A stretch of DNA of 5,090 nucleotides, taken from Peptococcaceae bacterium UBA6116 (GTDB taxonomy: Bacteria; Bacillota; Desulfitobacteriia; Desulfitobacteriales; Syntrophobotulaceae). Location of the stretch: contig DIWC01000019.1 in NCBI GenBank assembly GCA_002423425.1, forward strand, positions 10,849-15,938. The letters are read 5' to 3'. The notes under the pieces are model-generated. The model had not been told where the DNA came from. It did not search any database and saw nothing but the letters and a program-made list of their open reading frames with translations. Within the stretch, counting starts at the first letter, position 1, and each line of letters opens with the position of its first letter. Positions 1 to 4,800 of this stretch are shown one piece after another. The translations under genes were made by a program, and so were the position numbers.

Positions 1-59
1 TTCGGATTTGCCTCTTATGCTTAAAACACAACCGTAAATTCAAGCTTTTACTAAAAAAA

Positions 60-188
60 CTATAATGGAAACAGGATCATAAGTAAAATACTTTTTTTAT
101 TATATTCATATGCATAAAATCTATAAGGCAGTTCTCCTTTTGCCCCTTTGACTGTTTGTACTTCGAGATCAGCTGTTTGCCAGCCGTT
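60..188 (-). pseudogene. Orphan coding-like fragment of 42 codons, no start codon
   Basis: The minus strand is open for 42 codons between a TAA (189-191) and a TAG (60-62). It reads NGWQTADLEVQTVKGAKGEL, then PYRFYAYEYNKKS, then a hydrophobic end ILLMILFPL. The composition (mixed charge, aromatic cluster, no cysteine excess) looks more like real protein than random AT-rich translation, but there is no ATG, GTG or TTG start with an SD in this frame. It lies beyond the terminator of the LRR gene, so it is not part of that transcript. The simplest reading is a remnant of a decayed gene; chance openness in 129 bases is a real alternative. I do not recognise the family. Confidence 0.25.
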
Positions 189-221
189 TTAATTTGCTGA
201 AAATTTTTGACCGATCACTAA

Positions 222-256
222 AAAGCGGATTCCGTTTTTTCGACGGAACCCGCTTT
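222..256 (-). terminator. Rho-independent terminator of the LRR lipoprotein gene
   Basis: Two 14-nt arms (222-235 and 243-256) flank a 7-nt loop. In minus-strand RNA all 14 positions pair, one of them as a G-U wobble (249 with 229), and the stem runs directly into a run of five U (224-220). In plus-strand RNA the same position is an A-C mismatch and the T run is separated from the stem by CTG. The asymmetry says it evolved to stop minus-strand transcription, i.e. the gene ending at 331, about 75 bases upstream of the stem. Confidence 0.85.
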
Positions 257-330
257 CTGTTTTTAGGCACTGGAACCTCTTGTTGCGTTCATTAATTGTC
301 AAATTGAATACAAATGTAGTTTACATAGAA

Positions 331-1704
331 CTATTTATTAGGGGTATAGCTTTTCGTTGAATACCCATTCCATGGATTGCTATAAGTCGAGTTATTCGCC
401 GGGTAAAAAACTAAAAAATCAGCATTTGTATTACTAAATACATTACTTCCCATCTCTGGCGCATTTCCCGTAAAATATATAGCTTTTAGACCTGTGCAAT
501 TGCTAAACGCTTGATCACCTATGCTTATAATTTTCTCAGGCATATAAATTTCACTTAGTTTTGCACAACCGCTGAAGGAATATTTATCAATCGATGTTAT
601 ATTGGGGGATAAATGAACTGATGTAAGATTAATGCAATTGGCGAAAATCGAGAGGCCTATTTTCGTAACACTATCTGGTATTTTTATTGCCGATAGATTA
701 CTACATTCTGAAAAAGCTAATTCTCCAATCTCATTAACACTGTTTGGGATAGATATATTTGTTATAGAAGACGAAAAAAAGGCTCTATTTCCAACGCTCT
801 TAACGGTATTTGGTAAATCTATTTGTTTTATTTTTTTGCAGCCTTCAAATGCAGAATTTTCTATTTTTTCCACTTTATCGGATATCAAATAATTTCCACT
901 AAAGTTGCCGGGATAAGCAATAAGTGATGTACCAGAACTATTATAAAGAATCCCTTTTCTGCTTATATATGATGTGTTGTTTAAATCCACAGTTATCTCT
1001 TGCAAATTATCACAGTCAGAAAATGGATTATCCCCAATTTGGGTAACATTTCTAGGTATATTTACATTGCCAATGCCATCACAATTACTAAACGCATAAC
1101 TGCCAATGTTGGTTATTGAATCAGGTAGTATAATGGAAGTTAGGGTACTACATCCATAAAAGGCATTTCCCCCAATTTTAGTTACATTGTTTGGAATTTC
1201 TATTGTTTTGAGCATTTGGCACCCTAAAAATACGCCTTCTCCAAGGTTTGTGATATTTTGAGGTATATTTACTTTTTGAAGAGAGGCACAATAAGAAAAA
1301 GCATAATCTCCAATACTTATAATTTTTTCAGGTATATTTATTTCGGATAAACCCGTTCTCGAAAAAGCTCGTTTTCCGATTTTCGTTATATCGTCCGGCA
1401 AACTAACACTATTTAAGCTTTGACATTTCTCAAATGCACTGTCTCCTATTGCCGTAACATTTACGCCATTTATATCCGAAGGAATTGTAATATTTGTCGG
1501 TTCTCCTGTAAAACCTATTATTATCCCTGATTTTTCATCAAAAATAAGCTGTCCACCAATAACATCATATTTAATATTTATATTTGTATTTGATTGGGTG
1601 GCGGAATCATTTTTTTCGGCGGATTTATTTTTACATCCAATTTGAGATAAAAAGATAAAACAGATTAGTGAAAATATTGCAATAATATAAAAATACTTCT
1701 TCAA
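331..1704 (-). CDS. BspA-type leucine-rich-repeat surface lipoprotein
   Basis: This 457-aa protein has a basic N-terminus (KK), a hydrophobic segment (residues 4-22) and a lipobox-like LSQIGC with Cys24. The -3 residue is Q, unusual for a lipobox, so lipidation is probable rather than certain. A Ser/Asn/Thr-rich linker (25-45) follows, then about 13 repeats of 22-23 residues (roughly 82-417) on the pattern VTxIGxxAFxxCxxLxxIxIPxx. This is the LRR_5/BspA type found in surface proteins that bind host or matrix proteins or partner cells. Repeats 2 and 9 are one residue short and lack the cysteine. A linker of about 35 residues interrupts the array after repeat 7. The end (NNSTYSNPWNGYSTKSYTPNK, about 20 residues) resembles the usual cap of such proteins. 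The start is TTG: an AAGAGGTG SD lies 5 nt upstream and the Lys-rich signal begins there. Family call firm; ligand unknown. Confidence 0.9.
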   Translation of the reverse strand: MKKYFYIIAIFSLICFIFLSQIGCKNKSAEKNDSATQSNTNINIKYDVIGGQLIFDEKSGIIIGFTGEPTNITIPSDINGVNVTAIGDSAFEKCQSLNSVSLPDDITKIGKRAFSRTGLSEINIPEKIISIGDYAFSYCASLQKVNIPQNITNLGEGVFLGCQMLKTIEIPNNVTKIGGNAFYGCSTLTSIILPDSITNIGSYAFSNCDGIGNVNIPRNVTQIGDNPFSDCDNLQEITVDLNNTSYISRKGILYNSSGTSLIAYPGNFSGNYLISDKVEKIENSAFEGCKKIKQIDLPNTVKSVGNRAFFSSSITNISIPNSVNEIGELAFSECSNLSAIKIPDSVTKIGLSIFANCINLTSVHLSPNITSIDKYSFSGCAKLSEIYMPEKIISIGDQAFSNCTGLKAIYFTGNAPEMGSNVFSNTNADFLVFYPANNSTYSNPWNGYSTKSYTPNK

Positions 1705-1709
1705 AGAAA

Positions 1710-1717
1710 CACCTCTT
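1710..1717 (-). promoter_or_regulatory. SD site AAGAGGTG that fixes the TTG start of the LRR gene
   Basis: Minus-strand AAGAGGTG sits 5 nt before TTG at 1704. No ATG lies nearby in frame, and the signal peptide would be lost with any downstream start. The SD lies about 10 nt after the foot of the 1728-1762 hairpin. Confidence 0.75.
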
Positions 1718-1727
1718 AAATTATAAT

Positions 1728-1762
1728 TTTAAGGCACAGACAGAATTTATCTGTGCCTTAAA
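1728..1762 (-). terminator. 13-bp hairpin between the small ORF and the LRR gene (terminator or leader element)
   Basis: TTTAAGGCACAGA (1728-1740) pairs perfectly with TCTGTGCCTTAAA (1750-1762) across a 9-nt loop. On the minus strand it follows the 50-aa ORF stop by about 32 nt and precedes the LRR SD by about 10 nt. The minus-strand tail (ATTATAATTT) is a poor U tract; the plus-strand tail (GTTTTCTT) is better, yet no plus-strand gene ends here. It may be a weak minus-strand terminator, or a 5' UTR stem if the LRR gene is transcribed from about 1785-1811. Confidence 0.5.
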
Positions 1763-1784
1763 GTTTTCTTATACAGTAGTGGTT

Positions 1785-1811
1785 TTTATACCATTTAGTT
1801 TGTAACTTCAA
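1785..1811 (-). promoter_or_regulatory. Candidate promoter for the LRR gene (extended -10)
   Basis: On the minus strand TGG-TATAAA (1793-1785) matches an extended -10 with five of six bases. TTGAAG (1811-1806), four of six to the -35 consensus, lies 15 nt upstream, which is short but tolerated with an extended -10. It overlaps the end of the 50-aa ORF. A start near 1778 would put the 1728-1762 hairpin inside the leader. Such matches are frequent in AT-rich DNA, so confidence is low. Confidence 0.25.
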
Positions 1812-1947
1812 CTACCCCTTCTGATTCTACAATTTCTTCTTTCACTTTGTTGAAGTAATCTTTAAATTCTTGATCTTGCTGATCTTTTGGCAACTTAGAA
1901 ATATCATCCTGGTTGCCAATAACAGCGAAAGATCCAGAGCAGCACAT
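1795..1947 (-). CDS. Possible small protein, 50 aa, unknown
   Basis: The minus strand is open from ATG (1945-1947) to TAA (1795-1797). The product starts MCCSGSFAVIGNQDD and continues as a very acidic, Gln/Lys-rich, probably helical segment (SKLPKDQQDQEFKDYFNKV, then KEEIVESEGVVEVTN). No signal peptide or membrane segment is visible. The only SD candidate is a weak GCGGGT about 9 nt upstream. It lies 21 nt after the stop of the 146-aa secreted protein and in the same reading frame, with no other stop in between. It could be a genuine small gene, a readthrough extension of that protein, or the tail of a decayed gene. The protein-like composition favours coding origin; the weak SD argues against efficient independent expression. 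No family recognised. Confidence 0.4.
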   Translation of the reverse strand: MCCSGSFAVIGNQDDISKLPKDQQDQEFKDYFNKVKEEIVESEGVVEVTN

Positions 1948-1968
1948 TATTTTTTTACCCGCTTGTGA

Positions 1969-2409
1969 CTACGACGCATAAGCCTCATGATATGCCGTTA
2001 CCGTTTCTCCGGTGCCGTTTCGGTAAACAGTGGCCGTCGCAGTCAATCGATAAGTATAGCCCGGGTCTACATAATAAACCCCATCGAGCGTGAATACATC
2101 TCCAACAGCTCTGAGGTTGCTCCATGTTTTCACGTTTGTGTAGGTCCCATTTGAGTTTTTTCGAGCGAGTACTGCTTGTCCCGTAATTTCGGTCGTTCCA
2201 GGCTTTCCTATCACAATAACACCGCAAATCGCTTTTCCATTCGGGACAGATAGATTGACTTCAATCGAAGTGGTATTATCCCACTGCGGCGAGGGATTAA
2301 CGGCAGCTGCCCCCTCCGGATTGTCAGCGGCATAGACAACGCCGCTCAAGGACAAGCACAGTGCAAATGCCAGGAGTAAAGAGACGCCTTTTTTCATTGA
2401 CACAGACAT
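1969..2409 (-). CDS. Small secreted protein, 146 aa, likely all-beta, function unknown
   Basis: Residues 1-27 form a classical signal peptide: MKKG basic start, hydrophobic LLLAFALCLSLSGVV core, VYA cleavage site before Ala28. The mature part of about 119 aa is rich in Thr, Val, Tyr and Gly with alternating hydrophobic stretches, suggesting a beta-sandwich. Landmarks are PQWDNTTSIEVNLS (41-54), GKPGTTEITGQAVLARKNSNG (21 residues from 68) and GYTYRLTATATVYRNGTGET (117-136). Proteins of this layout are, from memory, common small exported hypotheticals in Clostridia; I cannot give a family number. The first ATG is preferred over the internal Met5 because AGAAGG lies 7 nt before it and nothing SD-like precedes Met5. 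That SD lies inside a long leader hairpin (2414-2477). The gene is visibly more GC-rich than the LRR gene, hinting at a different history. Confidence 0.85.
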   Translation of the reverse strand: MSVSMKKGVSLLLAFALCLSLSGVVYAADNPEGAAAVNPSPQWDNTTSIEVNLSVPNGKAICGVIVIGKPGTTEITGQAVLARKNSNGTYTNVKTWSNLRAVGDVFTLDGVYYVDPGYTYRLTATATVYRNGTGETVTAYHEAYAS

Positions 2410-2413
2410 AGGA

Positions 2414-2477
2414 ATACCTTCTTTCGTATTATTTCAGGCTTTATTTTTGCCTCTACTAAATAAACGATAGAAGGTAT
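2414..2477 (-). promoter_or_regulatory. Long leader hairpin that buries the SD of the 146-aa secreted protein gene
   Basis: In minus-strand RNA, 2477-2465 (ATACCTTCTATCG) pairs with 2426-2414 (CGAAAGAAGGTAT) with one mismatch. The stem continues with TTTATTT (2464-2458) against AAATAATA (2434-2427) with one bulged base. Inside the loop AGGC (2452-2449) pairs with GCCT (2439-2436). This gives about 19 pairs in the main stem plus a 4-bp apical stem. The SD AGAAGG (2422-2417) is entirely within the 3' arm and the ATG is only 4 nt beyond the stem. Translation should be low while the stem is closed. Whether the transcript begins upstream of 2477 is unknown; no clear promoter is visible. Confidence 0.55.
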
Positions 2478-2495
2478 CATTTTGTAACACTTTAA

Positions 2496-2513
2496 GATAA
2501 AAATTTTTTTATC
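2496..2513. repeat. AT-rich palindrome
   Basis: GATAAAAA (2496-2503) and TTTTTATC (2506-2513) form perfect 8-bp arms around two bases, in the gap upstream of the 146-aa secreted protein gene. It may act with the GC-rich palindrome at 2522-2548 as a split terminator, since it supplies the T run that palindrome lacks. It could also be chance in AT-rich spacer. Confidence 0.3.
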
Positions 2514-2521
2514 CGGTGTGC

Positions 2522-2548
2522 CCTCCGGCGGAGCATGTCCGCCGGAGG
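2522..2548 (-). terminator. Perfect 11-bp GC-rich hairpin after the SurA-like gene
   Basis: CCTCCGGCGGA (2522-2532) pairs perfectly with TCCGCCGGAGG (2538-2548) around a 5-nt loop. It starts about 20 nt after the stop of the 2569-3207 gene. It is far more stable than its surroundings but has no U tract on either side; the nearest minus-strand T run is about 20 nt further on. It may stop transcription, protect the mRNA 3' end, or be a copy of a dispersed REP-like palindrome. Confidence 0.5.
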
Positions 2549-2568
2549 ACCAAATCTCATTATTCCCC

Positions 2569-3207
2569 TTAATGCTTGATTATTGTTATATCTTCCTCTT
2601 TGATGACCGACTTCTTATAATTGTCGTAGTACGTATCCCAACCGTCCGCGGGCTCTCCCGCATCGAGATACTCGTTTTTTAATGCCTCCTTGTGGTTGGA
2701 TATGGTTCCATAGATTTTAAGAGTTTCGAACTGGCTGTCCCAGTATTCCTCGCTTGTCATGCCGAGACCTTGCAAAAATGTTTCGTAATCATCACGATTA
2801 TACGAGGACTCGACTGCCTTTCGATTCTCGTCAATCTGTTTTTGAACATACTCATCTGATACGGTATATCCAGCCACGGTCGCCGCATGGTAAAGCGCTT
2901 TTTTCTCTATTACGATTTTAACGGCCTTATCCTTGGCTTTCTCGGGGTTGTAACCGCTAAGTTCCAGCTCTGACCCTGTGATAGAAAGCTCAGTATTTGT
3001 TATCACGAAATTATTTGCCTTTACCACTACGTCAGCTTCAGAGGGCTCAGCCTGTGTAGAACTGTTGATTCTACTTCTTTCAATCAAGCCAAGTTTAGAA
3101 AGGATTTCACCTTTGGTTAAAGCAACTGCAGAAAGCGCAGAAATTACAAGAAAGAATATTAGACTAATTATTAGTAAAGGGAACACTACTTTTCTTTTTA
3201 TAAGCAT
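2569..3207 (-). CDS. Membrane-anchored SurA/PrsA N-domain-like protein, no PPIase domain
   Basis: This 212-aa protein opens with a basic MLIKRK and one hydrophobic segment (residues 7-30) that may be an uncleaved anchor or a signal peptide (SALSA). Residues about 58-205 resemble the helical N-terminal chaperone domain of SurA/PrsA-type foldases: VVVKANNFVITNTELS, a long Lys/Ala helix with AVKIVIEKKALYHAATVAG, YTVSDEYVQKQIDENRKAVE, then an EYWDSQFETLKIYG segment. In those foldases a parvulin PPIase domain and a return of the chaperone domain follow; here the protein ends first, so any role would be chaperone-like binding of exported polypeptides, not proline isomerisation. AAGAGGG lies 6 nt before the ATG. 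The neighbours are mostly exported proteins, possible clients. Similarity is judged by eye; a coincidental helical protein is the alternative. Confidence 0.75.
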   Translation of the reverse strand: MLIKRKVVFPLLIISLIFFLVISALSAVALTKGEILSKLGLIERSRINSSTQAEPSEADVVVKANNFVITNTELSITGSELELSGYNPEKAKDKAVKIVIEKKALYHAATVAGYTVSDEYVQKQIDENRKAVESSYNRDDYETFLQGLGMTSEEYWDSQFETLKIYGTISNHKEALKNEYLDAGEPADGWDTYYDNYKKSVIKEEDITIIKH

Positions 3208-3213
3208 TACGAA

Positions 3214-3278
3214 CCCTCTTTAATTTATAAGGGGGATAATCCTAAATGTTATCTTATTGCGCAAGCGAAAAATCCCCT
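3214..3278 (-). promoter_or_regulatory. Leader with mutually exclusive pairings around the SD of the SurA-like gene
   Basis: In minus-strand RNA the C-rich segment ATCCCCCTT (3237-3229) can pair with the SD AAGAGGG (3220-3214; six of seven pairs, 8-nt loop). Alternatively it can pair through ATCCCC with GGGGAT (3277-3272; 6 bp, 34-nt loop). The two foldings exclude each other and one hides the SD. The segments are short, so this is a suggestion only. Confidence 0.25.
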
Positions 3279-3338
3279 ATCACACCTTCTCGTTCTTTAG
3301 CCCCTTTTGTTTTTCACAAGGCGGAGGGTATCCTAAAG

Positions 3339-3356
3339 AGTCGATGTTAATCGACT
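3339..3356 (-). terminator. Short hairpin straddling the stop of the 160-aa gene
   Basis: AGTCGAT (3339-3345) and ATCGACT (3350-3356) form a 7-bp stem whose 4-nt loop holds the TAA stop (3347-3349). The minus-strand continuation is CTTTAGG, a very short U run, so it is at best a weak terminator. No other terminator is seen before the next gene. Confidence 0.25.
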
Positions 3357-3829
3357 TTTATTGAATCAAAGTCCAAAATTGGTTCTCCTTGTTTCTGCTG
3401 ATGATCTTTGATACGCCCATTCTTATCTTCAATCGAAGATTCGCAAATATTTTTACCATCTTTGTCTTTGTACAAAACATAAATTTCAGATAAATCTTCC
3501 TTTACAACATAGATGGGCTTAGTTGAACCAACCGGCGGGTTGTAATACAGATCATCGAGAATACTCGCTATTTCCAAGGCTTTTTCAGAATCAACACTTA
3601 AGAGATCAGCTATTGCATCAATTTTAGCGTCTGTAAACGAGATATAACTATCGGAATTAAAATTGAAACTATCCAAGAGATCCTCGTTAGCAGTTGCAAG
3701 AAGTATATTTGTTTTTGCTTCTACTTCCTGCTTAGCTGACATATTTGATTTCGCAGCTGATACCCCTAGTGTTAATGCTGCAACCACAGCAATTATAGAA
3801 ACAACTATAAGAATTTTCCGTTTTTTCAT
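3347..3829 (-). CDS. Secreted protein, 160 aa, unknown function
   Basis: A clear signal peptide (KKRK basic start, hydrophobic residues 6-22, likely cleavage after VSA at 23-25) leads to a mature acidic protein of about 135 aa. Residues 27-90 look helical and include DAKIDAIADLLSVDSEKALE and IASILDDLYYN. A beta-like part follows (KPIYVVKEDLSEIYVLYKDK, 20 residues, with ICESS after it), then a charged tail (EDKNGRIKDHQQKQGEP). I recognise no domain. The start is well supported by GGAGGTG (3834-3840) 4 nt upstream of ATG. It lies between the 138-aa anchored protein gene and the SurA-like gene on the same strand, with 204 and 139 bases of spacing, so it may have its own promoter; none is obvious. 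Confidence 0.85.
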   Translation of the reverse strand: MKKRKILIVVSIIAVVAALTLGVSAAKSNMSAKQEVEAKTNILLATANEDLLDSFNFNSDSYISFTDAKIDAIADLLSVDSEKALEIASILDDLYYNPPVGSTKPIYVVKEDLSEIYVLYKDKDGKNICESSIEDKNGRIKDHQQKQGEPILDFDSIKVD

Positions 3830-3840
3830 TTTGCACCTCC

Positions 3841-4033
3841 AAAAATACTAATACGTTGCGGTGTGATTAAGTTCCTTCTAATATGTATGTAGTTGATGAG
3901 CTTTGTTCCTCTGCTTCGGATTGACAACGCCGGAAAGTATGGTAGGTATTTTGGTAAAGAACTCTACATTTCCAAATCCGCCGATAGATGTCAAGCCCTA
4001 AGCGGTAAATTTACTCATTGATTTCTATACTAC
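3841..4033. other. 193-base spacer without a supported gene
   Basis: No start codon with an SD yields a credible protein here. The stretch is somewhat more GC-rich than its flanks. All three minus-strand frames are open for long parts (one for 47 codons, 3870-4010), and one plus frame is open for about 33 codons ending near 3996. This may be the worn remnant of a gene, but no frame is recognisable. TTGACA occurs once on each strand (minus 3994-3989, plus 3921-3926), neither with a convincing -10 at 16-18 nt. Confidence 0.35.
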
Positions 4034-4450
4034 CTAAAGATTTAAAATTTCCAGCAGGGCTGTTGTCACTTCATTGGAATTAAGTATTTCATATTTTGTT
4101 GTTCCTGTGCCATATGAACTATAGTTAATATTACCCAATAATATATCTTTTGGACCAATATCTGTTCTAATAATAATTTCAATTGTCACATCACTTAGAA
4201 AATACTTGCCAGCCTTATGAAGTGTTCTTCGCTCATTACAAGTATTAAGATAGTTAAGTATTTTTGTTTCATCATAATTATCAACATCGATAAACTTTCC
4301 AGTATTATCTACATTGTATTGAATTCTTACAATATGACTCGTATTTACATCTTCTATAATCTGCGTTGGGATAAAGAAGATCTGATAAACCATAAAAAGA
4401 GCAACAGAAAGGATCACTATAAAGACAATAAAAATATACTTTCTCTTCAT
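4034..4450 (-). CDS. Membrane-anchored protein, 138 aa, unknown function
   Basis: The N-terminus MKRKYIF is followed by a strongly hydrophobic segment (residues 5-28) with no good cleavage site, so one anchor with the rest outside is likely. The external part (about 29-138) alternates beta-like stretches (SHIVRIQYNVDNTGKFIDVD, 20 residues; VTIEIIIRTDIGPKDILLGN) with a helix (DETKILNYLNTCNERRTLHK) and ends in a leucine-rich helix (EVTTALLEILNL). Small Firmicute exported proteins often have this plan; I recognise no family. AGGGG lies 5 nt before the ATG. The broken gene upstream stays open in another frame for 146 bases across this start, far more than a normal operon overlap. Confidence 0.8.
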   Translation of the reverse strand: MKRKYIFIVFIVILSVALFMVYQIFFIPTQIIEDVNTSHIVRIQYNVDNTGKFIDVDNYDETKILNYLNTCNERRTLHKAGKYFLSDVTIEIIIRTDIGPKDILLGNINYSSYGTGTTKYEILNSNEVTTALLEILNL

Positions 4451-4785
4451 AAATACCCCTAATATAATATGGAGCGAAACTGCTGATCATGCTCGACGTA
4501 TTGGGTGCTTCCAAATCTATTCCGATTCCGTCAAAGGAACTACGATAAAAGGAATCCTTAGAGCCTTTGGTTTTTGAGTGGAGTTTAGCTAAAATATCAT
4601 CCGGTTTATCTGAACCAGTAAAAGCATAATGTTTTACTCCACCTACTACGGCATTATTTAAATAGAACGAGGTATTGAAAGATTTACTTTCCTCGGAGGT
4701 CTCCGATGTAAAACGGGAGAGCAATGTTAAAGATAGTGAGAGAAAGAACCACAGCAAACAATTTCGTAAATTTGAATGATTTCAT
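4305..4785 (-). pseudogene. Signal-peptide protein gene broken by a 1-nt frameshift and running into the next gene
   Basis: ATG at 4785 has a strong SD (AGGAGA, 4793-4798) and starts a good signal peptide (KSFKFTK, then a hydrophobic core to NIALP), but this frame stops at 4684 after 33 aa. The next frame, open from at least 4757 to a stop at 4305, carries the protein-like continuation: ETSEESKSFNTSFYLNN, VKHYAFTGSDKPDDILAKL, SFYRSSFDGIGIDLEAPNTS. Removing one T from the run of four at 4710-4713 joins the two as NIALPFTSETSEESK. A TTG at 4757 could be called as a start of the second frame but has no SD and cuts the signal. The last 48 codons overlap the 138-aa gene in another frame and look like shadow translation (many Cys and Tyr), so the native 3' end is probably missing. 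A sequencing error in the T run is possible. Family not recognised. Confidence 0.6.
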
Positions 4786-4792
4786 TGTTTTG

Positions 4793-4798
4793 TCTCCT
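4793..4798 (-). promoter_or_regulatory. SD AGGAGA supporting the ATG at 4785
   Basis: Minus-strand AGGAGA lies 7 nt before ATG 4785 and within 3 nt of the stop of the preceding membrane-protein gene, as expected for coupled genes in one operon. It shows the broken gene's true start is 4785 and not the TTG at 4757. Confidence 0.7.
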
Positions 4799-4800
4799 TT

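Noticed and set aside
632..892. 86-codon plus-strand open frame inside the LRR gene
   Set aside because: It lies opposite a clear repeat protein; the repeats produce long antisense openness, and no SD precedes it.
331..1704. The regular 69-base periodicity as a CRISPR or tandem DNA repeat
   Set aside because: The period reflects 23-residue protein repeats with diverged DNA; there are no identical repeats with unique spacers.
1720..1725. Perfect TATAAT on the minus strand before the LRR gene
   Set aside because: Transcription from it would start within or after the SD at 1710-1717, and no -35 is evident; AT-rich chance match.
1985..2227. 80-codon minus-strand frame inside the 146-aa secreted protein gene
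   Set aside because: It is Cys/Arg/Trp-rich shadow translation in another frame, and the overlapping gene has a signal peptide and SD.
2978..3223. 81-codon plus-strand frame over the start of the SurA-like gene
   Set aside because: It is antisense to a well-supported start, signal segment and SD, and has no convincing SD of its own.
3239..3337. 8-bp direct repeat ATCCTAAA (3239-3246 and 3330-3337) as a target-site duplication
   Set aside because: Too short, no terminal inverted repeats or transposase between the copies, and expected by chance in AT-rich spacer.
3921..3994. TTGACA boxes on both strands as promoters
   Set aside because: No acceptable -10 lies 16-18 nt downstream on either strand, and the plus-strand copy has no gene to serve.
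4217..4462. 81-codon plus-strand frame over the 138-aa gene
   Set aside because: Ile/Lys/Asn/Tyr-rich shadow of an AT-rich membrane-anchored gene; no supporting start context.
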